DNA of 64,000 bases from Bacteroidaceae bacterium. Its GTDB lineage: Bacteria > Bacteroidota > Bacteroidia > Bacteroidales > Bacteroidaceae. The stretch lies in assembly GCA_017429525.1 (NCBI GenBank), contig JAFROT010000022.1:1-64000 (forward strand), in the 5' to 3' direction. The position numbers and the translations under genes are program-made. Position 1 is the stretch's first letter. Every line of letters begins with the position of its first letter. The notes beneath the pieces are model-generated. The model did no database searches, was not told where the DNA came from, and saw only the letters and a list, made by a program, of their open reading frames with translations. Positions 1-8,216 of this stretch are shown one piece after another.

Positions 1-340
1 AAATGCGGAGCGGAGCATTTCCGATAATTGAGTATTATAGGAAAGCGCACGGGTGCAGCCATCGACTTGTGCAATGCCCGATGCAAAGCGGAGGGCTGCC
101 GCAGAAGACGCTAATGGCAAAGGGGTGCTTAAATAAAAAAAACAAGAAAAAAATGGGATGAGGGTAGACGCATTGCGTCTTGGTGCTGAAACTATGATTT
201 TGCTCGTAAGCGAGCTTCCACAAAATCCTATTTTCATTACCATCCTGTCGGATAACCCTCATCTGAAAAACAATAAAAAGGTTTTCAGTTAAACTAGTGC
301 GCCTTGCGCTAATATATTGTATGATTTGTTTTCTTTTGCT

Positions 341-416
341 TGATTTCTCGCCGTAGGCGACCCTATATGATTGCGCTTCGCGCAAGAAATATAACAAATC
401 TATAACAAAATCGAGC
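341..416 (+). repeat. 76-bp direct repeat, copy 1
   Basis: Positions 341-416 and 684-759 are identical except for one base (ATAACAAATC against CTAACAAATC). The unit contains two small hairpins, TCGCCGTAGGCGA and TTGCGCTTCGCGCAA. A degenerate inverted relative (TTGCGCGGAGCGCAA, then GTCGCCTTCGGCG) lies at about 60470-60550. Confidence 0.9.
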
Positions 417-495
417 AAAAGATATTTTTGACTCTGAAAGTAAATGTGGAGTAAATGCGCAGTAAATTTAAAACAAAAACAGTAAAAACAATATC

Positions 496-605
496 GTGAT
501 GACGAGGCTTGCAACCTCTTGTGTAGTCTTGTTTCATCGCGCATGAAAGCGAGCTTTTGCGCATGAATACAAGTCTCCACAGTTTCTAACGAAACTCGTC
601 ATCAC
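496..605. repeat. 110-bp inverted-repeat element
   Basis: The ends GTGATGACGAG (496-506) and CTCGTCATCAC (595-605) are perfect 11-bp inverted repeats. Inside lie further imperfect complementary arms (AGTCTTGT with ACAAGTCT) and a small hairpin TTCATCGCGCATGAA. It could be a structured RNA, a small non-autonomous element or simply a foldback; the sequence does not decide. Confidence 0.55.
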
Positions 606-683
606 TATTAAAACAATAAAAACATTCTTAGTTATACAATTGTATTTTGTACCATAATTGTTGTTTGATTTTTAATATTTGTA

Positions 684-759
684 TGATTTCTCGCCGTAGG
701 CGACCCTATATGATTGCGCTTCGCGCAAGAAATCTAACAAATCTATAACAAAATCGAGC
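684..759 (+). repeat. 76-bp direct repeat, copy 2
   Basis: Second copy of the unit at 341-416, 75 of 76 bases identical, in the same orientation and 343 bp downstream. Confidence 0.9.
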
Positions 760-907
760 GAGATATTTGGCGAGGCCTTTCAACGTTAGGAAACAAGAAC
801 AACAATATACATTTATTCAACTTTTGCTTGTTGTGGAGGGGCTAAGGGCGTAGGCTTCACTCCTTAACTCCCAATCAAGCGGAGCTCGAAAAACTTCAGT
901 AATCAAT

Positions 908-2044
908 ATGCAAGAACGTATTTATTTGTGTCTGGCTCACATGAGTGGGCAGGAAATGAAATTCATCAAAGAGGCATTCGACACGAACTGGGTGGTGCCT
1001 CTTGGCCCGAATGTCAACGGCTTCGAGAGTGACTTGGAACAGTTCGTCGGTCAAGATAAGAAGGTAGCAGCGTTGGCCTCTGGTACATCTGCCATCCATC
1101 TGGCATTGGTACAACTGGGCGTCAAGGCGGGCGATGAGGTCATCTGTCAGTCGTTCACCTTTGCGGCATCAGCCAATCCCGTCGTATACCAAGGAGCCAC
1201 GCCCGTGTTCGTAGATAGCGAGCGTGATAGTTGGAACATGGATCCTAACCTCTTGGAGGATGCCATCAAGGATCGTATTGCCAAGACGGGTCGTAAGCCT
1301 AAGGCCATCATCCCCGTCTACCTGTATGGCATGCCTGCTCAGATTGATGCCATCATGGAGATTGCCAACCGCTATGAGATTCCTGTGATTGAGGATGCGG
1401 CTGAAGGTTTCGGTTCGCGTTTCAAGGGACAGGTGTGCGGCACATTCGGTCATTTCGGTATCATGAGTTTCAATGGCAATAAGATGATTACCACCAGTGG
1501 AGGCGGTGCACTGATCTGTCCTGACGAGGAGACCAAGCGGCGCATCCTCTTCTATGCCACACAGGCCCGTGAGCCCTTCCCCTACTACCAGCACGAGCAG
1601 ATTGGATACAACTACCGCATGTCGAATATCTGTGCTGGCATCGGCCGTGGGCAGATGACCATCGTGGACGAGCACATCCGCCACCACCAACACGTGTGCC
1701 AACGTTATGTGGAACTGTTGAAAGACGTGGAAGGCATCGATGTACACGTCAATCCCACGCCTGACCATGATAGCAACTACTGGTTGAATACCATTACGAT
1801 TGACCCCGAGAAGACGGGTACAGACTACGAGAGCGTGCGCCAATATCTGGAGACGAAGAACATTGAGACACGTCCGTTGTGGAAACCCATGCACCTGCAG
1901 CCTGTCTACAAGGATGCTCCTGCATACGTCAATGGTACGGCGGAGTCGTTGTTCCAGGTCGGCCTGTGTCTGCCGAGCGGACCTTACGTAACCGACGAGC
2001 ATGTCGCCCTGATTGTTGACGAGATCCTTGCCTGCAGAAGATAA
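908..2044 (+). CDS. DegT/DnrJ/EryC1/StrS family PLP-dependent aminotransferase
   Basis: A 378-residue cytosolic fold-type I aminotransferase of the DegT/DnrJ/EryC1/StrS family. These enzymes transfer an amino group to UDP- or dTDP-linked keto-sugars for surface polysaccharide, glycoprotein or pseudaminic/bacillosamine-type sugar synthesis. Visible family marks: GTSAIHLAL near residue 60 (cofactor phosphate loop), a conserved D-x-A segment (IEDAAEGFGS, about 160), and FNGNKMITTSGGG where K192 should form the Schiff base with PLP. Length is typical. The protein lacks a signal peptide. It stands alone in the window, followed by a strong terminator, so the exact sugar substrate cannot be told; sugar-pathway partners would be expected upstream of the window or elsewhere. 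Confidence 0.9.
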   Translation: MQERIYLCLAHMSGQEMKFIKEAFDTNWVVPLGPNVNGFESDLEQFVGQDKKVAALASGTSAIHLALVQLGVKAGDEVICQSFTFAASANPVVYQGATPVFVDSERDSWNMDPNLLEDAIKDRIAKTGRKPKAIIPVYLYGMPAQIDAIMEIANRYEIPVIEDAAEGFGSRFKGQVCGTFGHFGIMSFNGNKMITTSGGGALICPDEETKRRILFYATQAREPFPYYQHEQIGYNYRMSNICAGIGRGQMTIVDEHIRHHQHVCQRYVELLKDVEGIDVHVNPTPDHDSNYWLNTITIDPEKTGTDYESVRQYLETKNIETRPLWKPMHLQPVYKDAPAYVNGTAESLFQVGLCLPSGPYVTDEHVALIVDEILACRR

Positions 2045-2074
2045 CGGGAGTCTTGATACGCTTCCTGTCGTATG

Positions 2075-2106
2075 CGCCCAATTCCTCGATGAATTGGGCG
2101 TTTTTT
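2075..2106 (+). terminator. Rho-independent terminator after the aminotransferase gene
   Basis: CGCCCAATTC (2075-2084) pairs perfectly with GAATTGGGCG (2091-2100) around a 6-base loop and is followed by TTTTTT. Confidence 0.92.
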
Positions 2107-2204
2107 GTATCTATTCGTTCATGTACGGCCGTACTAATTCCTAAAATGAACAGATTTTTTCTTTTTTTTATCTGAAATTTGTGTGCGCGCACGCATAAAA
2201 TGAC

Positions 2205-2212
2205 TAATATTG
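2205..2212 (+). promoter_or_regulatory. Putative -7 box for the 2283 gene
   Basis: TAATATTG is close to the Bacteroidota -7 consensus TAnnTTTG, 70 bp upstream of the start codon and just after the terminator of the previous gene. Confidence 0.5.
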
Positions 2213-2282
2213 CACGCTGAAAGCATCAAAACGAAGAAAAAAGAGTTTAATTCACTTTATTATTAACTAACTTTATCAACCT

Positions 2283-5200
2283 ATGAAGAAATTTTTCCTC
2301 TTAGCATTGAGCCTGCTCGGATTCATTTCCGTGCAAGCACAGACCTCCCCGTACAAGGGAAGTGAGGCTGCAGCTGGCAACTTCTTCATCTACAACGTTG
2401 AGACAGGTTATTGGCTACAAAACAATAACCGCGTTGGAGATTGGAACTCCCAGGTGCAGGTGGACACTCAGGGTTTCGACTGGGAACTGATCGCCCTCGA
2501 AGGCGATACGTGGCAGTTGAACCCGAAGTTTGGCAGCAACCACAGCCTGAATTCAGGCGATGCCAATGGTTATATGGACACGGGGCAACCCGTCAGTGCC
2601 TGGACCTTGACACCTGCCAATGACGGCAACAATGGTTACATGATCTCGTCTAACGGCACTACGTTAGGCGTCAATCCTGACACCAAGCTGCTCACTAAGG
2701 ACGGCTCGGGTGCTACCACGTGGCAGCTCGTGACGGCTGAGGAGCGTCTGCAGGTGCAGGCCGCTAAGTACGCTGAAGTGACTGGCGAGAATCCTATGGA
2801 CCTCACTTGGATGATTCCCGGTGCCAATATGAATATCGCCGACGAACATGCCGACGCCCTTGTGAAGGTAGCTCCTGAGAAGGCTGGTGCCAAGTTCGTG
2901 ACGGGGCAGACCAACGTCAACCCTGGCAATGGTATCCGTGAGATCTGGAGCAATGACGGTGGCAGCTATGACATCGGTTACACGCTCACGGGACTGCCCG
3001 AAGGTGTCTACCGTTTCACGGTCAGCGGTTACTACCGCGATGGTAGCTGCGACAATGCTGGATGGACTGGCGTCGTCGGCCAGAAACACCAAGAGGGTAC
3101 GGAGGTTATCCGTCCTCAGATCTACCTCAACAACCAGACCCAGCCCATCATGTCAATCTGCGCACCTGAGCTGAAGTCTGCAGCTCATGGTTGCAATCGT
3201 TCGTCGGCTGGCATCTTCTTGCCCGACAATACAGGTCAGGCTGCTGAAGCTACCGCTGCGGGTCTGTATATGAACAAGGCTATGAAGGTCGTGATTAATG
3301 ATGGCGTTATCGAACTTGGCGTTCGCGCTGACGATGGTATCGCAGATGACTGGCTTATCCTTGATAAGTTCCAGCTCGTGTACTACGGTCCCGACAACCT
3401 CGAGCAATATGTGGCCCTTCTGCAGGCCGCTATCAACGAGGCTGAGGCTTGGGATAGCTCCAACACCAGCACGGCTATGGCCAACGCCCTCAATGCTGCT
3501 ATCGATGATGCTAAGGCTAAGCTGACCTCTACGGACAGCGATGAACTGGAGGCTGCAACTGATGCCCTGCAGAAAGCCCTTCAGGCTGCTAAGGGGGTTG
3601 ATGTCTCAGTTCTGAAGGCTACTATCGCCCTGGCTAAGAAGGAAGGTATCAATACCTCCGCTGCTGATGAGGTGGTACGCAATGCAACCAGCAACAGCGA
3701 GATTGCTGGGCCCCTGTACGTCCTGTCGTCATGGCGTAAGGTGAACGCACAGAAGATGGCTGACCTTTACGTAGGCACCGAGCCTGCAGTTGGTGAGTTC
3801 TATTTCTTCAACCTGGGTGCAGGCATGTTCCTCAGCGCAGGTTCCGACTGGAACACGCACGCCGCTGTCGATCAGGCCGGTTGGCCCGTAAGCCTTGAGG
3901 AGGCTGAGGGCGGCTATACCCTGCATACACCTTGGGGCTCCTTCAACGAAAGTCCTTATGTAGACACGGGCGTCAATGCTGTCTATGCCTTCCAGCCTGT
4001 AGAAGGTAAGGAGGGTATCTATAACATCCTTCAGGGCGAAAAGTTGCTCGGCTGGAATCCCAATGGTCACACCGATGGCGAACGTTACTGGAGCTCGATC
4101 TCCAATACGGCTGACATCGATGCTACGGATCCCTACTACCAGTGGAAGCTCGTCACCCGCGAAGAGCGCGAGGCTCTGTTGGAGAAGGCTTCGGGCGCTA
4201 ATCCCATCGATGCTACGTTCCTCCTTAACAACCCGAGTCTGATCCGCAAGCCGGGTTACGACATGTGGACGATGGAGTGCAATGGTGGCAACGGAGGTGC
4301 ACGCATCTCTGACAAACGCGATGCACGTGACCGTGCTGCCGACTACGGTTGGGAAGTATGGAATGCCGACAACTTCAAGTTCACGCAGACCGTTGTAGGC
4401 CTGAAGCCTGGTCTCTATGAGGTCAGCGCTACAGGTTTCTGGCGTGAGGGTGATGGCGGCAACCAGGCTAACATCGTCAATAACGGTGGAGCACTCAACC
4501 AGAAGGCTTACCTCTTCGCCAACGATGAGAAGGCTTATCTGCCGAACGTGGCAAGTTGCCCCGACTTCGTTCCTGGTGTGGCTACGCAGGCTTGTGTCAA
4601 TGGCAAATTCCCCAACTGGCCGGAAGAGGCTATTGCCTACTTCGAGACAGGTGCTTTCAAGACTACTGTCCTCGTGAACGTAGGTGAGGACGGAAACCTC
4701 AACCTGGGTATTGCCTGTGACGAAAAGGTAGGTAATGGCGACTGGTCGGTCTTCGATAACTTCCGTCTCACCTATCTCGGCTCTGGCGAGCAGAACGTAG
4801 ATTATGTCCGTGCACTGCAGAGCATCGAGAACGGCGCCAACTATAGCGTCTTCACTGAGATTGAGGGTAAGAAGTACTATGTGACCAACGATGGCAAACT
4901 CACGGCTGATCACAATGATGCTGGCACGTTCACCTTCCAGCAGGCCACTGGTGAGCAGTATGAGAAGGGCTATCTGCTGAATTCAAAGAACAACACCCGC
5001 TTCAGCAATCCTTACACGACCACTGAGGCCGCTCTGACGAATGGTAGCTTCAATGTGACCACCAACAACCGTGCAAACTGGGAGGCTCAGGTATTCTTCG
5101 AGAACGAAGAGGGCTTGTATGCCGTTCGTTCTACTAACGCAAAGTACAGCGGTGAGACCAGCGGCTGGAACTGGATTGGTAACACCTACTGGACCGCTAA

Positions 5201-7124
5201 CGAAGGTCCTTTGGCTGAGTATAGCTGGGAGCCTAACTACATCTGGCAGCTCGAGAAGAACACCCTCGTGGAGATCTCTTGCAAGCTCGTTGAGGATGGC
5301 GAGGTGACCGCTACTGAGTTGGTTACCATGCCTGCAGGCTTCGCTCCTACAACGCCCGCAACGTTCAGCGACAAGTTCCATGGCCTCTTTGAGATTACTC
5401 CCGATGTGGAGATGGTAACAGAGGAGACTACAGCCATCAACTACACAGCTGCATGGGCTGGTCCGTTCGAGTTCTCTGAGAGCTTCGAGAATGCTAAGTG
5501 GTACAACATGACCATCCGTACCAACTACTATGTAGCCGTCGATGAGACTGAGCCTTACTACCCGAAGACCGATAAGGACCTCGATGCTGAGGTCAGCCAG
5601 TGGGCATTCAAGGCCGTTGAAGGTGAGCCCTTCCAGATCATCATCTGGAACCGTTCCCTCGACGCAGCTTCAAGCCTCTCTGTTGACGGCGACAACGTCG
5701 TCATGCGTGAGGGCGAGACGAAGTGGGAAATCTTCGGTAACAATGGTGGCTTCGTCATGCGTCCCGTGGGCGGTGGCGAGAACGACTGGGTCAACCAGAA
5801 TGGTGGCTCGACAGGTCCTCTCCAGTTCTGGAAGAGCGCCAACGGTAAGACCGACGACGGTTCGACCTTCCGTGTAGAGTCCGCCGATCCTTACGAGCGT
5901 GCCCTTGCCGCTATCGAGGATGGTGCCAACTACAGCATCTTCACTGAGATTGAGGGTACCAAGTACTATGTGACCAACGACGGCCACCTGACGGCTGAGC
6001 ACAACACTGCTGGTACGTTCACCTTCCAGCAGGTCACGAAGGCCAGCGGCCTGCAGTATGAATACGGCTACCTGCTGAATTCTCAGAACAACACCCGCTT
6101 CAGCAATCCTTATACGACCACTGAGGCCGCTCTGACCAATGGTAGCCTGAACACCAGCACCAACAACCGCGTTGACTGGGAAGCTCAGGTCTTCTTCCTG
6201 AGTGGCGATGGCAAGTATGCTGTCCGTGCTACCAATGCGCCTTACAACAATGAGACCAGCGGCTGGAACTGGATTGGCAATACCTACTGGACAGCCAACG
6301 AAGGTCCCGTGGCTGAGTACAGCTGGGAGCCCGCCTACATCTGGCAGCTCGAGAAGAACACCCTCGTAGAGATTGCCTGCAACCTCGTTGAGGATGGTGA
6401 GGTGACGGCTACGGAGACGGCTACCGTTGCGGTTGGCTTCGCTCCTGTAGCTCCTGCAGCCTTCAAGGATAAGTTCCATGGCCTCTACAGCCTCACTCCC
6501 GATGTGGAAGCCGTAGCCAAGGAGACCACTGTGGTCAACTTCACGCCTGCATGGGCCGGTCCGTTCGAGTTCTCAGAGAGCTTCGAGGGTGCCAAGTGGT
6601 ACAACATGACCATCCGTGGCAGCTACTATGTAGCCGTTGATGAGACAGAGCCTTACTACCCGAAGGCTGACAAGACTCTTAACGTAGCTGAGAGCCAGTG
6701 GGCATTCAAGGCTGTTGAAGGTGAGCCCTTCCAGATCATCGTCTGGAACCGTGCCTTCGACGAAGGTTCTTCTCTCTCTGTTGACGGCGACAATGTTGTC
6801 ATGCGTGAGGGCGAGGCTAAGTGGGAGATCTTCGGTAACGGAGACGGCTTCGTCCTGCGTCCTGTGGGCGGTGGCGAGAACGACTGGGTCAACCAGAATG
6901 GTGGCTCAAGCGGTCCTCTCCAGTTCTGGAAGAATGCTGCCGGCAAGACCGACAATGGTTCTACCTTCCGTGTTGAGGAAGCTCCAGACCTCTATGATGC
7001 TATCCATGATGTGAATGCCGACACGAAGGTCGACGGTGTCATCTACGACATCGCTGGTCGTCGCGTGGCTCAGCCCACGAAGGGTGTCTTCATCATCAAC
7101 CGCAAGAAGGTGGCTGTAAAGTAA
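2283..7124 (+). CDS. Very large secreted multi-module (carbohydrate-binding-like) protein with T9SS-like tail
   Basis: A 1613-residue exported protein with no recognisable catalytic domain. After a signal peptide (about 1-19) come: a module beginning with a YNVETGYWLQ-type strand (25-155), a sandwich-like module of binding type (165-370), an alpha-helical FIVAR-like segment (375-445), a second copy of the first module (about 503-640), a second sandwich (640-840), and two long, near-identical modules of about 364 residues (844-1205 and 1208-1565). It ends in a YDIAGRRVAQP...NRKKVAVK tail shared by several proteins in the window, resembling a short T9SS sorting signal. A smaller relative lies at 10492-13500. 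Probable role: glycan or host-surface binding, or adhesion, as part of the surrounding secreted enzyme set. The family is not identified with certainty; the module layout is read from internal similarity only. Confidence 0.7.
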   Translation: MKKFFLLALSLLGFISVQAQTSPYKGSEAAAGNFFIYNVETGYWLQNNNRVGDWNSQVQVDTQGFDWELIALEGDTWQLNPKFGSNHSLNSGDANGYMDTGQPVSAWTLTPANDGNNGYMISSNGTTLGVNPDTKLLTKDGSGATTWQLVTAEERLQVQAAKYAEVTGENPMDLTWMIPGANMNIADEHADALVKVAPEKAGAKFVTGQTNVNPGNGIREIWSNDGGSYDIGYTLTGLPEGVYRFTVSGYYRDGSCDNAGWTGVVGQKHQEGTEVIRPQIYLNNQTQPIMSICAPELKSAAHGCNRSSAGIFLPDNTGQAAEATAAGLYMNKAMKVVINDGVIELGVRADDGIADDWLILDKFQLVYYGPDNLEQYVALLQAAINEAEAWDSSNTSTAMANALNAAIDDAKAKLTSTDSDELEAATDALQKALQAAKGVDVSVLKATIALAKKEGINTSAADEVVRNATSNSEIAGPLYVLSSWRKVNAQKMADLYVGTEPAVGEFYFFNLGAGMFLSAGSDWNTHAAVDQAGWPVSLEEAEGGYTLHTPWGSFNESPYVDTGVNAVYAFQPVEGKEGIYNILQGEKLLGWNPNGHTDGERYWSSISNTADIDATDPYYQWKLVTREEREALLEKASGANPIDATFLLNNPSLIRKPGYDMWTMECNGGNGGARISDKRDARDRAADYGWEVWNADNFKFTQTVVGLKPGLYEVSATGFWREGDGGNQANIVNNGGALNQKAYLFANDEKAYLPNVASCPDFVPGVATQACVNGKFPNWPEEAIAYFETGAFKTTVLVNVGEDGNLNLGIACDEKVGNGDWSVFDNFRLTYLGSGEQNVDYVRALQSIENGANYSVFTEIEGKKYYVTNDGKLTADHNDAGTFTFQQATGEQYEKGYLLNSKNNTRFSNPYTTTEAALTNGSFNVTTNNRANWEAQVFFENEEGLYAVRSTNAKYSGETSGWNWIGNTYWTANEGPLAEYSWEPNYIWQLEKNTLVEISCKLVEDGEVTATELVTMPAGFAPTTPATFSDKFHGLFEITPDVEMVTEETTAINYTAAWAGPFEFSESFENAKWYNMTIRTNYYVAVDETEPYYPKTDKDLDAEVSQWAFKAVEGEPFQIIIWNRSLDAASSLSVDGDNVVMREGETKWEIFGNNGGFVMRPVGGGENDWVNQNGGSTGPLQFWKSANGKTDDGSTFRVESADPYERALAAIEDGANYSIFTEIEGTKYYVTNDGHLTAEHNTAGTFTFQQVTKASGLQYEYGYLLNSQNNTRFSNPYTTTEAALTNGSLNTSTNNRVDWEAQVFFLSGDGKYAVRATNAPYNNETSGWNWIGNTYWTANEGPVAEYSWEPAYIWQLEKNTLVEIACNLVEDGEVTATETATVAVGFAPVAPAAFKDKFHGLYSLTPDVEAVAKETTVVNFTPAWAGPFEFSESFEGAKWYNMTIRGSYYVAVDETEPYYPKADKTLNVAESQWAFKAVEGEPFQIIVWNRAFDEGSSLSVDGDNVVMREGEAKWEIFGNGDGFVLRPVGGGENDWVNQNGGSSGPLQFWKNAAGKTDNGSTFRVEEAPDLYDAIHDVNADTKVDGVIYDIAGRRVAQPTKGVFIINRKKVAVK
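4815..6975 (+). repeat. Tandem duplication of about 1,090 bp inside the 2283 gene
   Basis: Two consecutive modules, from about 4815 and about 5909, share long identical stretches such as NNTRFSNPYTTTEAALTNGS, SGWNWIGNTYWTANEGP and GGGENDWVNQNGGS. Copy 2 carries a three-residue insertion near its start. Confidence 0.9.
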
Positions 7125-7150
7125 TCTGACACCATCGTCTATCATCAGAA

Positions 7151-7179
7151 GGGGCGTACCTGCGGGTGCGCCCCTTTTT
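7151..7179 (+). terminator. Terminator after the 2283 gene
   Basis: GGGGCG...GCGCCCC hairpin followed by TTTTT, 27 bp after the stop codon. Confidence 0.88.
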
Positions 7180-7296
7180 CGTGGAGAAAAAGAGGTCAAA
7201 GGAAAAAAATCGTTCAAACGAGAACCCAAACTCGTCAGAATGTTGATTCAGACTGACTTTCTTCTTTTTTTATTTGGCGGGATGAGCCAAAGTGAG

Positions 7297-7304
7297 TACT
7301 TTTG
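7297..7304 (+). promoter_or_regulatory. -7 promoter box for the 7338 gene
   Basis: TACTTTTG matches the Bacteroidota -7 consensus and follows the terminator of the preceding gene, so the next gene probably has its own promoter. Confidence 0.7.
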
Positions 7305-7337
7305 AGCCAGAAAACAGGCGCAATGCCATCTTACCCT

Positions 7338-8111
7338 ATGCAGAAGAAAACGTTCATAGCAGCCATCACACTACTCCTTCAGGGCGTCGCTCTGACGCTT
7401 CAACCCTGCCAAGCGGCGCAGGCCCGGCAGGCTGACGACAGGATGATGACAGCTTCGGAAGGCGATACTACGGTCACCCTCTTGTCCACCCTTGAGGATG
7501 GTCCATGGCCTTGCTGCTACTACCTCCTCGACAGCAACGAAGAGCTGGCAGCCATCCCTGTGAAGGAATGGGCTGGCCGTTGTGCCGACGAGACCGACTG
7601 GGTGCAGGGATGGGGGCCCTTGAGCAACAGTCCCGACCAATTCCTCACTACGCCTTGGGCCAGTACGCGTCAGGCCCTGTTGGTGCGTCGTCATTTCACG
7701 TTGACGAGTGAGCAGATAGAGGCTTTGGCAGCTGGCAGCGTCAGTTTGGTATGCAGCTACGACGAGAATCCTCGCGTCTATGTCAATGGGACGCTCGTCT
7801 GGAATGTCAACGGATGGAATGACAACGCCTATGCTCGGTTCGCCTTCTCGCGCCGACAGAAGGCGCTGTTGCGCGAGGGCGATAATGTCGTGGCGGTGTC
7901 GCTGCAACGCGGCGAGGGTGGGGGACACATCGATACGGGCCTATACCTTAATTATACGCGCACGCCCGATGGCATCGCAGCTCCATCGTCATCCTCTCGC
8001 CGGCACCGCGTCTATCGTCTCGATGGCACGGCGGTTCCTGCTGATGCTCCCCTGCCTCGCGGCATCTACATCCTTGATGGTAGGAAAGTGAGAGTGAAAA
8101 GTGAAAAATGA
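7338..8111 (+). CDS. Secreted stand-alone beta-sandwich (jelly-roll) protein
   Basis: About 257 residues with a signal peptide (MQKKTFIAAITLLLQG...CQA). I chose the ATG at 7338 because it starts directly at a normal signal peptide; an ATG at 7323 is also possible. The core has the pattern of the galactose-binding-like sandwich used at the N-terminus of GH2-type enzymes: RRHFTLT, YVNGTLVW, LREGDNVVAVSL and a closing GGHIDTGLYL. The same pattern (YVRRTVNLT, FVNGTRV, GENIIAAHCHN, GGAYIDFGLF) is inserted in the two DUF4965 proteins of this window, so this looks like that accessory domain as a separate protein. The C-terminus (VYRLDGTAVP...GIYILDGRKVRVK) is a T9SS-like tail. No catalytic domain is visible; a binding role is inferred. 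Confidence 0.65.
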   Translation: MQKKTFIAAITLLLQGVALTLQPCQAAQARQADDRMMTASEGDTTVTLLSTLEDGPWPCCYYLLDSNEELAAIPVKEWAGRCADETDWVQGWGPLSNSPDQFLTTPWASTRQALLVRRHFTLTSEQIEALAAGSVSLVCSYDENPRVYVNGTLVWNVNGWNDNAYARFAFSRRQKALLREGDNVVAVSLQRGEGGGHIDTGLYLNYTRTPDGIAAPSSSSRRHRVYRLDGTAVPADAPLPRGIYILDGRKVRVKSEK

Positions 8112-8150
8112 AAAATGAAAAGTGAAAAATGAAATGTACCTCGAAAGCGA
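8088..8150 (+). repeat. Short-period intergenic repeat (GTGAAAAATGAAAA type)
   Basis: Tandem 6-8 base units of the form GTGAAAA/ATGAAAA run from the end of the 7338 gene into the space before the 8217 gene. Similar units recur at about 32157-32335 and 41890-41975. Confidence 0.75.
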
Positions 8151-8216
8151 GGCGTTGGCAAGCGTCGAGCGGTAACATTGAACTATTGAACAAGAGTATA
8201 AAGAAAAGTACAAGAT

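Larger units (their letters stand above)
1..907. other. Gene-free, hairpin-rich AT-rich region
   Basis: I see no credible coding sequence; the open frames here are unlike any family and are interrupted by repeats. The stretch holds many very short hairpins (GACGCAttGCGTC near 167, GCTCGTAAGCGAGC near 205, TTGCGCTTCGCGCAA near 371 and 713), a 76-bp direct repeat (341-416 and 684-759), a long inverted repeat (496-605) and one copy of a 22-bp motif that recurs at 60375-60952. It probably serves as the upstream region of the aminotransferase at 908, but no clear promoter box was found close to that gene. Confidence 0.7.

Noticed and set aside
35-580. 181-codon frame at the start of the window
   Set aside because: Crosses one copy of the 76-bp repeat and the foldback, and has no recognisable domain or promoter.
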